Source of the DNA: Anodontia alba | Taxonomy: Eukaryota; Mollusca; Bivalvia; Lucinida; Lucinidae | Assembly: GCA_964016985.1 (NCBI GenBank) | Contig: OZ024830.1 | Location: forward strand, 77,682,763-77,746,762 | Direction: 5' to 3' | Length of the DNA stretch: 64,000 bases | Shown here: positions 32,633-42,781 of the stretch, piece after piece | Layout: every line of letters starts with the position of its first letter | Numbering within the stretch: the first letter of the stretch is position 1 | Made by a program: the position numbers and the translations under genes | The notes under the pieces: model-generated | Told to the model about the DNA's origin: nothing | Seen by the model: the letters and a program-made list of their open reading frames with translations, nothing else | Database searches by the model: none

Positions 32633-33317
32633 CCAGAATGGTCATCAAATACTCCTCTTCAACAAGTCCTCTTTCATATTTTTAGAGAGTTAAAAAAAAC
32701 CTGCTGTTCAGGTATATTAAGTCTTTCATGGGGTATCCTTCTGCGAGTGTGTCCAGCTCATCCCTTTGCTCTAGGTTTTCCAACAGGAGAGGAGATATGC
32801 TTCAGCACAATTCTTTGTTTCGTCCGCATTCAAGGTCAGTCACTGAAATGATACTTAAAATTCACAGTCAGATTTCACTATCTTTGGATTTTTTATGGTC
32901 TCACCCTATCAGGTATGATAGGATCTTGTGCCAACACCCTATACTCTGCGTAAACAACTTCAGGTGATAAAAGTGCACAAATGGTAGGTAAATCAATGCA
33001 ACTACATGTATCTTCCTGCAATGCCCACATTGTGAGCTAATCTCTTGAAGTTCTTTTTTTTAAGCATTTGAAACATACTCGTAGGTTTGTCACATGATCA
33101 GCTATTAGTAAGCATATATGTTGGTACACCATGTGTGTTGAGTTTGAATAAATTTGGTGAGAAAAAAGGAAAACAACAGATGCACAGGTAATAGTACCTC
33201 TTCTGAAGATCCTGATCAGAAGAAAATTCAACGGGATAAAAATTCTGATGATTAATGATAAAGACAGGCTAAATCTGCTTTACTAGCTACTGCTTTAATG
33301 TGATCTGGCTACATTAC
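32633..33317. other. unassigned intron sequence
   Basis: No recognisable element. Frames of 79-102 codons here lack family features. Confidence 0.4.
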
Positions 33318-33473
33318 TAACCCTTAAAGTGCCAAGCAAAATTTGTAGCAGATGACATTCCATTTTTTTTTTTTTTTTCATTTTTCAGAGATAATAATAA
33401 TGTCTTGACATTTCATATGAATCAAAGCAGATGATTCACATGAAATGTCAAGAGATTTTACAATTTCCATTAA
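33318..33473. repeat. MITE-J' copy
   Basis: Starts CTAACCCTTAAAGTGCCAAGC. Arms TCTTGACATTTCATATGAAT / GATTCACATGAAATGTCAAG. The right end is truncated at CATTAAA. Confidence 0.78.
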
Positions 33474-33675
33474 ATATCAAGACTGATTCTCTTAGGATTA
33501 TTTCAGTATGGACCAAATCATGTTCTTATACTTGGCTGTTATTTTGTTGAAGCTCTTTGAGACAGAATTTATGTAGTTCACACACTCTGGGACAGAGTTT
33601 ATGTTTTATTTCATATTCTCTTAGGTATTATCCTGAGAAAAGCAACCTTATTATATAAGACCTTCAAACCACATA

Positions 33676-33837
33676 GCTCTAGATAAGAAACTTTTCTTCA
33701 ACAACAACAAAACGTTTTTTTTTCTTACTTTCCCACAAAAACTTGTGGATACTCATTAGAAGCATATCACTGAGTCACGTCTTATGAGTACCCACAACAC
33801 ATGTTTACAAGGAGATATAAGGAAAATTATTTAGTGC
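33676..33837. repeat. MITE-B copy
   Basis: CATAGCTCTAGATAAG at the left, then ACTTGTGGATACTCATTAGA and CTTATGAGTACCCACAACAC. Confidence 0.78.
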
Positions 33838-33884
33838 TACAAACTGGGGAAATTTCTAGACATGCCGGTGAAAATTTTGTAAAT

Positions 33885-34375
33885 TACCACATTTACATTA
33901 AGTATTGGGACACCTAAATTCCTTACCATACTTGTCCTAAAGTTTGAACAAGTCCATTTTACTCCTTATTGGTATGTCTAAAAAAATGTGGCATCTGATC
34001 TGGGTCTGCACTGTTTGCTCATTACTTCGGGTTATTACAGTTGGCCGCATGGCCACTTTTTGTTACTTATATGCATATAAATAGCTAAGACCCTGGTTGG
34101 ACTGAGCGAACTGACTTAAAACTGACCTGGAACTTTTTTTAGGCTTAATGAGTTATAATGTACCGTTATGACCCTGAATATTGGGATACTTAGGCTTGAG
34201 CAAACAGTGTAGACCCAGATCAGATGCTGCAAAATGTGACATCTGATCAGGATCAACACTGTTTGCTACTCATCCAGCATTATTTTGGACACATCAACAG
34301 TTAGTGAAATAGCCTTGTTCAAATTTTAGGACAAGTATGGTAAGGAGTCCTAATATTTAAGGTAAAAATGGTACA
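33885..34375. repeat. two MITE-F copies in tandem
   Basis: 33885-34035 is a half copy (CACTGTTTGCTC at its end). 34165-34375 is complete, with GCAAACAGTGTAGACCCAGA and TGATCAGGATCAACACTGTT arms between ATATTGGGATACTTAGG and CCTAATATTTAAGG ends. Confidence 0.8.
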
Positions 34376-34410
34376 TTTTTTTGTAATATGTCCCTCTTGT
34401 TGTCTCTGTG

Positions 34411-34628
34411 TTAACCCTTAAAGCGCCTATCACAACTGCAGCAGAGGATAAATATTTATTTATTTATTTATTTTATTTTTCAGAGAAAACAAGTCTTGAC
34501 ATTTCATTTGAATAGTCTGCTTGGCAGACGATTCACATGATATGTCAAGACTTGTTTTCTCTGAAATATTAAAAAAAAAAAATTAGAATGTCATCTGCTA
34601 CAAATTTTGCTTGGCACTTTAAGGGTTA
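34411..34628. repeat. MITE-J', TTAA ends, complete
   Basis: TTAACCCTTAAAGCGCC and GGCACTTTAAGGGTTAA ends. Arms AAAACAAGTCTTGACATTTC / ATATGTCAAGACTTGTTTTC. A (TTTA)n tract sits in the left arm. Confidence 0.92.
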
Positions 34629-34880
34629 ATGATTTTTTTCACTTCGAGGAATAAGATAAAAGCTAATAAACATGTTTTGTCTCTCGATCTTAACAAATTT
34701 CCAATATATGAGATTGCTAGAGGAAAAATGACTTATTCCCACATCTTATTTACTTGGACTTTTGATGCTGTATTCAAAATTGTGGCAGGTGATTCATTTA
34801 TATTTTTTTTTCTCTCCAAGAAATTGTCTTTACATTTCATTTCACAGACATTTCATGTCACAGGAAATGTCAAGCATTAT

Positions 34881-35540
34881 TATGCCCCCAACTTTGAAGA
34901 AGTTGACGGGGCATATTGGTTTTGGGTTGTCTGTCTGTGAGTTAGTCCGTTTGTGAGTGCATGCTAGTGTTTTGAAATTTCATGTATGGACCTTATGGAA
35001 AAATATTTAATGCACTTTTTTTTTTTTTTTTTGTCTGAATTACCTCCCTTTCTGGAGTTATGCCTCTTTGAATAAAATCTGAATGAAATCTGATGCACGC
35101 CTGTCTTGTGAACAGCTCATGTTAAGCTTTTGAAATTTCACATGTGGATTCCTTATGGAAAAAATAGCTTACCTGTATTTTTTTCTTGTCCAAAACACCT
35201 CCCTTTCTGGAGTTATGCCCCTTTGAAAAAATCAGAATGAAGTCTCTTGATAAGTATTTGAGCTAGGGGCTTGAAACTTGGTCAGCTGATAGGGAATGAT
35301 GAGTAGATTACCTGATCTCTGATCTAGTGTTCTGTTCACAAAAGATGAAGGAAATTGCTTTAAGTTGAAAGATGTAAAGTTCACTGAAAATTTTACCCCC
35401 TAACTTTGATTTCAGTGCTAAAATCCAAAATTTCATTGAGTATTTTTACCACCTCGGCTTCTATTTCAATGCTAATTTCCAAAGATTCAGTGCTGAAATA
35501 CCCTTTACTCCCTCTTACCTAGAGCTCTGTGTAAAGTCTC
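34881..35540 (+). mobile_element. pearl/Helentron-like element, ~157-bp monomers
   Basis: The hairpin ATGCCCCCAACTTTGAAGAAGTTGACGGGGCAT (34882-34914) is followed by GGGTTGTCTGTCTGTGAGTT and AGTCCGTTTGTG. About two monomers follow with TTTCTGGAGTTATGCC-CTTTGAA near 35053 and 35211, then degraded sequence. Confidence 0.78.
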
Positions 35541-35721
35541 CTTTGTTAGTCAGGGGCCTGGTTGAGTGCTCATTAAAAGCATACCTGCAACGCAGTCTTC
35601 TGATAGTGTACCACCAGCTACTTTTTATGGAGAACTGAAAGTTATTCCAGAATTGTCATGAATACTCCTCAACAAGTCCTCTATTAGCTATGTGAGACAT
35701 TGACCAGACTGCACAGATATG

Positions 35722-35783
35722 TGCCTATCAGATGATTTACATGAAATGTCAAGCCTTATTTTCTCTGAAAATTGCAAAAAAAG
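35722..35783. repeat. MITE-J' arm fragment
   Basis: ATTTACATGAAATGTCAAGC with ATTTTCTCTGAAAATT, cut off where the DIRS-like terminus begins. Confidence 0.6.
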
Positions 35784-35929
35784 AAAGTCCTTCTGGATTA
35801 AGACTTTTATTGACGACTGAAAGGTCGTTTTTCTATGGAAGGTGTGAAAACAGAATAGAATAGCACATTATCTATAGATTAAGTATTGATAGTTAAAATA
35901 TGTTTTATTTTTAAAAACTTCATTTTACT
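35784..35929 (+). mobile_element. solo DIRS terminal repeat (right-end type)
   Basis: About 146 bp that follow the right terminus of the 49423-55622 element in order: CCTTCTG-ATTAAGACTTT, CGACTGAAAGGTCGTTTTT, CAGAATAGAATAGCACATTA, TAAAATATGTTTTA and the outer end AAAAACTTCATTTT. It includes the ~35-nt extension found only on the right end of the full element. Substitutions and small indels suggest an older copy. No DIRS coding sequence adjoins it. Confidence 0.92.
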
Positions 35930-36499
35930 GTTGCGAGAGTTGTGCCGCTGGTAACTATAACTGCTAGCTTACAATATTGGCCAAAATATTCATATATATA
36001 ATTAATTATATTTGCAAGACAGAAAATGATCTATAAACTTTGCAGTTCTTTGACTTTTTTTACTTGATGAGATCCCCTGAAGGTAATACCATTCAAACAC
36101 ATTCGTTTTATTTCTCGTTTCCATCTTGTATTGTTGACATGTTTGAAAACAATAGTAAGTCAGTTAAATTTCTTATTTTGCTGTTTTATATCTGTCCTCC
36201 GTAGGTCCATCGTGGCACTCCAATTCCATGCATTTTGCATTTCTTTCACGAACACAGAATAAAAGTTTTTATATTTTACATCATTTTTACATTTTACATT
36301 CTCAGCTGATTCGTATGAGTAATCTGTCATCTTGAATAGTCGTCATCGAACCTTGTAAGTACGTAATCCTGTGACATAATGCTTAAGAGGATTTTTGTCA
36401 GCTACCAATGGGCAAGTCAAATAATAATACCGGTAATGATAAAAAGTAATAAAAAAACTCATGTATGCAAAAAAATCACTCAATGAGGTGTGTTAGAAA
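35930..36499. other. unassigned intron sequence
   Basis: AT-rich, with no recognised repeat or gene. Confidence 0.4.
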
Positions 36500-36665
36500 A
36501 GAAATAAGTTATTCTGAACCGTGTTCAAATGCACCAGACAAAGCACAGTCCATTTGAGCATTCACTTGCTGCACTCGCTTGTGCTCTAATGGATATAACC
36601 AAAACTCAACTGTGCTTTATCTTGGGCATTTGAGCACGGTTTGGAATAATTTATTTCTTAAAGGG
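36500..36665. repeat. degenerate foldback
   Basis: AGAAATAAGTTATTCTGAAC and CGGTTTGGAATAATTTATTT form the outer arms; CAAAGCACAG and CTGTGCTTTA also pair. Looks like an aged palindromic MITE. Confidence 0.7.
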
Positions 36666-37172
36666 TAGGGCCCATAAACTACTTGAAGTTTTGGAAGAAA
36701 GGCATTCAGTAGCTTAGCATTTTGCAACAAGTTTCATGAAAATTGACCAATCTATAAGAAAGTTATAAAAGTTTTAAAAAATTGGTAATGTGAGTCCAGA
36801 ATGAGGCTGTGAGTCATCTCACAATCAAAAATATCAAATAAAGCCATTCTGATGCAAGATAATTTCAGTGAATGGCCAATTTATACCCCTTTTATTGCAT
36901 ATAATGAAAATTTACTGTTTTTAAGAGAAAACAAACGTATCCTTATGCTTGAAATTAGCGATTACTTATTTCGTCACATGACATGACTGACAAAATGGCG
37001 GCCTCCATAGAAAGCTATTATGAAATGTACAAAAGGCCATATCTCCTAAACTGCTCAACCAATTTACATAAAATTTGTGGCAAAATGTTTGCCTCTTTAA
37101 CCCCTTTTTACTGAAGTGACAGTTAAAATTTGTGGGCAAACCCTTTACTTACAGATTTCTTATATCTTTCAG
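36666..37172. other. unassigned intron sequence before rogdi exon
   Basis: Contains CATATCTCCTAAACTGCTCAACC and ACAAAATGGCGGCCTCCATA but no clear repeat unit. Confidence 0.35.
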
Positions 37173-37262
37173 GATATAAGTTTTAAACACAAGACAGGGA
37201 AAGATCACCATATATTTAAGACAAAAATATTGCCAGACAAACATTCATGGAAACTACATCAG
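37173..37262 (+). CDS. rogdi: rogdi coding exon
   Basis: Exactly 30 codons, phase 0 at both ends, between TCTTTCAG and GTGAGT. The sequence starts DISFKHKTGKDHH and ends DKHSWKLHQ, matching human ADVNLKMPRNNQLLHF...DKQWKLQQ. A minisatellite derived from MITE-L begins about 60 bp after the donor. Confidence 0.95.
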
Positions 37263-37315
37263 GTGAGTTCACTTTCCGGTGAGTCCAGTTTCTGGAATAC
37301 TATGAACTAAGAAAC

Positions 37316-37560
37316 ATTTATGGTATTTACACAACAACCTCATTTACAGTATTTACACCACAATCTCATTTACAGTATTTACACCACAACCTCATTTACA
37401 GTATTTACACCACAATCTTATTTATTGTATTTACACCACAACCTCATTTACAGTATTTACACCACAATCTCATGCTGGGCTTCAAAGCAAAAGCAATGTT
37501 AGCTGACTATCAGTGTTGTTTTCAAGCAAAAATGTATAAACTATATAGAAAAATGACCAT
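37316..37560. repeat. MITE-L copy with ~25-bp terminal minisatellite
   Basis: ACACCACAA-CTCATTTACAG is repeated about six times at 37328-37474, then the sequence continues as MITE-L (GTTGTTTTCAAGCAAAAATG, ATAGAAAAATGACC). The MITE-L end at 63768 has ACACCACAACCTCTTTATAA once, so its terminus appears to have been amplified here. Confidence 0.75.
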
Positions 37561-37603
37561 TAACATGCTGAAGTGTAAAGCCAGATTAAAATTTGTTTTG
37601 ACC

Positions 37604-37790
37604 TTTACCACTCTGGTCTAATTCAGAGATGACAAATTGATGATATTTTTTTACTATTTTTCACAGAAAACGGGATTTGGCATTTCATGCAAATTGTCTC
37701 CCTTGGAGACAATTTGCATGAAATGTCAAAACCTGTTTTCTGGGAAAAACAAGAATATTATTTCAGTATGTCAACTGCTGAATAAGGATC
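37604..37790. repeat. MITE-C copy
   Basis: GACCTTTACCACTCTGG at the left. Arms GGCATTTCATGCAAATTGTC / GACAATTTGCATGAAATGTC. The right end is lost after TCAACTGCTGAATAA. Confidence 0.85.
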
Positions 37791-38194
37791 TATGTTGTTT
37801 TCAATAGTGATTCTGTATATTACATCCACAGGTCTGCATAATGTTAACCCATTATGTCATAATATATAGTGAAAACAGATTTATGTAGCAAAAAAAAAAA
37901 AAAAAAAAAAAAAATCACTAGAAGAGAAAAAAAAATGAAGAGCTGGTTTAAAAACAGCAGAACTCTGAAATAAAATTAAAGAAAATTGTCCTTGGAAACA
38001 AAAAACACATAAAAGTCTTGGCTTATTTGAAACTCTTTGTTTCATAGTAATGTAGTTAACAGGTTTGCTTATGTCCCAAGCACTGGCTTAAGTGGAACTT
38101 GTCTCAGTGATTCCAAGGAAAATAGAAATAAAAACCACTATGGCAGTATGGGGAGATGATTTATAGCCATAACTTGGCATCTAATATCACTTAC
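37791..38194. other. unassigned intron sequence with poly-A
   Basis: A 24-bp A tract lies at 37891. No gene or named repeat. Confidence 0.4.
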
Positions 38195-38402
38195 CATAAT
38201 AACCCTAAGTATTGGGACAGACAGGCCTTTGCAAACAGTTTGACCCAGATCAGATGCCACAAAACGTGGCATCTGATCAGGGTCTACACTGTTTGCCATA
38301 CATACAGCAAGAAATTAGATACATCAGCTTGTAGTAGAATGGTCTATTTCAAATTTAAGGACAAGTATGGTAAGTAGATAAGATGTCCCAATACTTACTG
38401 TA
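38195..38402. repeat. MITE-F, complete palindrome
   Basis: ACCCTAAGTATTGGGACAGA and GATGTCCCAATACTTACTG ends. Hairpin AGTTTGACCCAGATCAGATG / GCATCTGATCAGGGTCTACA. Confidence 0.88.
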
Positions 38403-38866
38403 AATACAGTTACTTAAATCTCCCTAATAATGTTGACCCCTGCATATCATGCCATACATACAGCAATAAATTAGATACATCAACAGGTAGTAGAATGGTC
38501 TATTTCAAATTTAAAGACAAGTATGGTAAGTAGATAAGATGTCCCAATACTTAAGATAAGTACTGTTACTTAAATCTCTCTAATAATGTTGACCCTGCAT
38601 ATCATGACTTAATGTGCTCTGTAACAAAAATCTTCCTAATTTCTCATACCATATAGTGAAAATGCTATGGTGTACTTTGCTCTGGAAAAACATATTTATT
38701 CCTTACTATACTTGTCCAAAAATTGAAAAAGTCTGTTTTACTACCTGTTGATACTTCTAAAATAGTGCTGGGTGAGTGGCAAACATTGTAGATTCTGATC
38801 AGACACCACAGAATACACTGTTTGAGCAGGCCTGTCTGTCGCAATATTTAGGGTTATTTCGATATC
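38403..38866. repeat. MITE-F partial duplications
   Basis: 38447-38560 repeats the right third of the previous copy (CATACATACAGCAATAAATT to CCCAATACTT). 38690-38866 is another copy with GTAGATTCTGATCAGACACC. Confidence 0.7.
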
Positions 38867-38867
38867 A

Positions 38868-38960
38868 GATATTTTTCTTATTGCTTCATGAAAACTTCTT
38901 GGTACTCACGAGATTCTCTTTTTTAATTTTGAAAAAGAAAAAGGTACCTTGTCTGGAGCT
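38868..38960. repeat. MITE-B fragment
   Basis: ATTTTTCTTATTGCTTCATG, GGTACTCACGAGATTC and a right end TGTCTGGAGCTG. Confidence 0.6.
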
Positions 38961-39039
38961 GTTTTTACATTGCATAACCAAATAAAATCCTAATTAAATT
39001 TTTTCCTGCTAATAGCGATTTTTGTCGTCTGCTGATGAC

Positions 39040-39110
39040 TTTTGCAAACAGTTTGGATCCAGATCAGGCCCGACAAAATTCGGGCCTGATCTGGCTCCAA
39101 ACTGTTTGAC
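39040..39110. repeat. stand-alone hairpin with the shared GATCAG arm
   Basis: GCAAACAGTTTGGATCCAGA through CAGGCCCGA and its complement TCGGGCCTGATCTGG-TCCAAACTGTTTG form ~34-bp arms. No flanking MITE ends were recognised. Confidence 0.85.
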
Positions 39111-39284
39111 ACTCAGATGGTATTCCTGAAAGATTTGTTTGAAAAAAATAATTTAAAAAAAAATCCACAGACGATAAAAAAGCATGCAATATTACCCAGC
39201 ATGCACCTAATTAACATGGTACCAATGTTGTTGTCTGTGTGAAACATATCAGAAGAATTTAGGTGACTGGATACACTGGGTAGA

Positions 39285-39427
39285 TTTTTCGCCATTTTGT
39301 ATGAGACAACTTTTTTTGACTTTCTGTTCGCTTTGCTTTCTTGTGTACATAGCCCCTTCTGAAAATAGGGGTCTACCCCCAGAGGGGGTGGGGAGGGGCA
39401 AGTTCTTCCCTTTTTGAGTAGACACTT
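39285..39427. repeat. MITE-G copy
   Basis: CCATTTTGTATGAGACAAC, CTTTCTGTTCGCTTTGC, CCCCTTCTGAAAATAGGGGT, CAAGTTCTTCCCTTTTTGAG. Confidence 0.65.
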
Positions 39428-40432
39428 TTTTATGCTCCCAGAAGGGAGAGCATAATCACCGCTTTGTCCATCCGTCCATACAAATGAAATGGGTTTAGGG
39501 GACTACAAGGTTTGGACACTTTCCCATGTATTTGGATGGGATTTATTCCATAGACACTTAAATTTTGAAGATTTATGTGGCAAAATTGGTTTGTGTGACT
39601 ACTTTTTAAGGCTTGTGTGGCTATCAATAGCCAAATAACTACCATCTGTACCAAAATTAGCCACATAAACCCAGTTTGTTAGAATGTCTGTCCGTCAGTC
39701 ACACTTTTGCCCGGAGCATATCTCTAAAAGTATTGAAGGTAATTTAATGAAGCTTGATACACTGATAGAGGGCCATGAGGTGAATTGCAGAATGCAAGAA
39801 CCATAACCCTGTCACCAGTATTTACTGAAATACTTACCTTCTTATTTTTTGCAACAAAAAGCTTGTCCGGAGCATATCTCTGAAAGTATAGAAAGGAACT
39901 AAATGAAACTTGATACATTGATAGATGGCCATCAGAGGAAGTGCAGACTGCAAGAACCGTAACTCTGTCACAAGTAATTACAGAGTTATTTCCCTTCCTA
40001 ATTTTTACAATAGTAAGCTTGTCCGGAGCATATCTCTAAAAGTGTTGAATAAAAGAAACTTGATACAGTGATAGAGGGCAATGAGGGGAAGTGCAGAATG
40101 CAAGAACTATAACACTATCATCAATATTTATGGAGTTATTTCCATTCCTAATTGTTGCAATATTAAATTTGTCCGGTGCATATCTCTGAAAGTATAAAAG
40201 AGAATCAAATGAAACTTGATACATTGAGAGGTGGCCATCAGAGATAGTGCAGAGTGCAAGAACTGTTACAAGTAATTACTGAGTTACTTCCCATCTTTAA
40301 TTTTTGCAATAATAAGCTTGTCCGTAGCATACCTCTTTAAGTATTTTATTCTTGCATTACCATAACCCTCCCACTACTGCACATCTTTTGGGAGCATCCT
40401 TCGGTTTCACCGATTCTCTTGTTTCAGAAGGT
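39428..40432 (+). mobile_element. pearl/Helentron-like element, ~150-bp monomers
   Basis: The hairpin TATGCTCCCAGAAGGGAGAGCATA (39431-39454) and TTTGTCCATCCGTCCATAC start it. Monomers with GTCCGGAGCATATCTCTGAA recur near 39711, 39867, 40021, 40171 and 40319, and AATGAAACTTGATACATTGA is in each. The end CTTTTGGGAGCATCC repeats the hairpin word. Confidence 0.86.
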
Positions 40433-40540
40433 GGGCAAAACAATTTTTGAAAGTGTTAGTTCCCCTGAAAGTATCAGTCTCCCTTGAACAGTATTCTGTT
40501 TTCATTTTTATGGTCTTTTTTGTTTTTGTTTTCAATCTAG

Positions 40541-40636
40541 GTGCAAGACTCTGCAAATCACCTTGCCAAAACTCTGTCCATATTTAGCTCACAAGATCCT
40601 GATCATGTATATAAATCAGCTAGAGAAGTGATATTA
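40541..40636 (+). CDS. rogdi: rogdi coding exon whose 3' end seeds a tandem array
   Basis: Thirty-two codons, phase 0 at both ends, between TTCAATCTAG and GTAAGT. It starts VQDSANHLAKTLSIFSSQD and ends KSAREVIL, matching the human IQDARNHVSQAIYLLTSRDQ helix. The last ~33 bases of the exon, its donor and ~20 intron bases form the monomer of the 58-bp array that follows at once. If a downstream array donor were used instead, the extended exon would meet an in-frame TAA at 40700-40702. Confidence 0.95.
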
Positions 40637-41790
40637 GTAAGTATCCTAGCCAATCATGTACGGTGTATATTAATCAGCAAGAGAAGTGATATTAGTAAGT
40701 AACCTAGCTAATCATGTACAATGTATATAAGTCAGCCAGAGAAGTGATATTAGTAAGTATCCTAGTTAATTATGTGCAGTGTATATAAATCAGCTAGAGA
40801 AGTGATATTAGTAAGTATCCTAGCTAATCGTGCAGTGTATATAAATCAGCTAGAGAAGTGATATTAGTAAGTATCCTAGCTAATCATGTACAGTGTATAT
40901 AAATCAGCCAGAGAAGTGATATTAGTAATTATCCTAGCTAATCATGTACAGTGTATATAAATCAGTCAAAGAAGTGATATTAGTAAGTATCCTAGCTAAT
41001 CATGTACAGTGTATATAAATCAGCTAGAGATGTGATATAAGTAAGTATCCTAGCTAATCATGTACAGTGTATATAAATCAGCTAGTATCCTAGCTAATCA
41101 TGTACAGTGTATATAAATCAGCCAGAGAAGTGATATTAGTAAGTATCCTAGCTAATCATGTACAGTGTATATAAATCAGCCAGAGAAGTGATATTAGTAA
41201 GTATCCTAGCTAATCATGTACAGTGTATATAAATTAGCCGGAGAAGTGATATTAGTAAGTATCCTAGCTAATCATGTACAGTGTATATAAATCAGCTAGA
41301 GATGTGATATTAGTAAGTATCCTAGCTAATCATGTACAGTGTATATAAATCAGCTAGTGTCCTAGCTAATTATGTACAGTGTATATAAATCAGCCAGAGA
41401 AGTGATATTAGTAAGTATCCTAGCTAATCATGTGCAGTGTATATAAATCAGCCAGAGAAGTGATATTAGTAATTATCCTAGCTAATCATGTACAGTGTAT
41501 ATAAATCAGCTAGAGATGTGATATTAGTAAGTATCCTAGCTAATCATGTAGAGTGTATATAAATCAGCTAGTATCCTAGCTAATCATGTACAGTGTATAT
41601 AAATCAGCCAGAGAAGTGATATTAGTAAGTATCCTAGCTAATCATGTGCAGTGTATATCGATCAGCCAGAGAAGTGATATTAGTAAGTATCCTAGCTAAT
41701 CATGTTTAGTGTATATAAATCAGCCAGAGAAGTGATTTTAGTAAGTATCCTAACTAACCATGTATTCTATCCATGTGTGCAAATCAGCTA
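40637..41790 (+). repeat. 58-bp tandem array made from a rogdi exon end and its splice donor
   Basis: About 17 units plus three shortened ones follow the exon at 40541-40636. Each full unit contains TATAAATCAGC-AGAGAAGTG then ATATTAGTAAGTATCCTAGC; this equals the last codons of the exon, the GTAAGT donor and the first intron bases, joined by TAATCATGTACAGTG. Most units keep GTAAGT; two have GTAATT. Short units lacking the donor (near 41083, 41356, 41568) recur at a similar place in larger blocks, so there is higher-order structure. Confidence 0.96.
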
Positions 41791-41930
41791 AAAATGTTAT
41801 ATGAAGGAGTTTACAAAATTGTGAGTGTTCCAACCATGTATATACATCAGCTATAGATATTATATTAATAATTTCCTGATCATTACATATATTGCTGTGA
41901 AATAATACCAGAATGCTCAAGGTGAGCTAT

Positions 41931-42778
41931 AGTGATCGGTCAATGTCCATCGTCTGTCATGCACCGTCAACAATTTGCTTTTAATCACTACTCCTCCCAC
42001 ATCCCTAGGCCAATTGACTCGAAACTTGGTAGGAAGTATCGAGGCAACTTGTAGATCAAAAATAGCTAAAATCATTCCGATCAGAAATCCAAGATGGCTG
42101 CCACCTTGAAAATCTATTTTGCACTTCTATTCCTGAACCGAAAGGCCAATTGACTTGAAATTTTGTGGGACGTATCGGGGCTACTTGTTGATAAAAAAAA
42201 ATAGCTAAAATTGTTCCGATTGGAAATCCAAGATAAAAAATATCTCAAATTGTTGGATCAGAAATCCAAGATGGCCACAATGGCTGCCATTTTGAAAATC
42301 TTTTGCACCTTCTCCTGAACTGAAAGGCCAAAATTCAGCAGTTGACTCGAAACTTGCTAGGAAGTAACAGGGTGTTAGAAGTATCGGGGTAACTTGTAGA
42401 TAAAAAATAGCTAAAATAATTCAAATCGGAAATCAAAGATGACCACCATTTTGTGCTTCTATTCCTGAACTGAAAGACCAATTGACTCAAAACTTGGTAG
42501 GAAGTATTGAGGCAACTTGTAGATAAATAAAAACTAAAACTGTTTTGATCAAAAATCCAAGATATCCGCCATGGCCACCATCTTAAAAATCTACTTACCG
42601 CTTCTGCTCCTGAACCAAAAGGCCAGTTGACTCCAAACTTGGTAGGAAGTATTGGGACAATTTGTAGATCAAAAATAGCTAAAACAGTTTTGATCCCATA
42701 TCCAAGATGGGTGCCATCTTGAAATTATATTTTACGCTTCTCCTGAACCGAAAGGCAGATTAACTTGAAACTTGGTCA
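41931..42778 (+). mobile_element. satellite-bearing element, ~150-bp monomers
   Basis: Begins CAATGTCCATCGTCTGTCAT. About six monomers have CTGAACCGAAAGGCCAATTG, CGAAACTTGGTAGGAAGTAT and AATCCAAGATGG-TGCCA. It resembles the 17220 element in the AAACTTG and CCAAGATGG words but the monomer is different. It runs straight into a mariner relic. Confidence 0.82.
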
Positions 42779-42781
42779 TAA

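Noticed and set aside
40637..41790. Series of duplicated mini-exons
   Set aside because: Each unit has a donor but no recognisable acceptor, and frame-keeping fails at 40700, so units are unlikely to be real exons.
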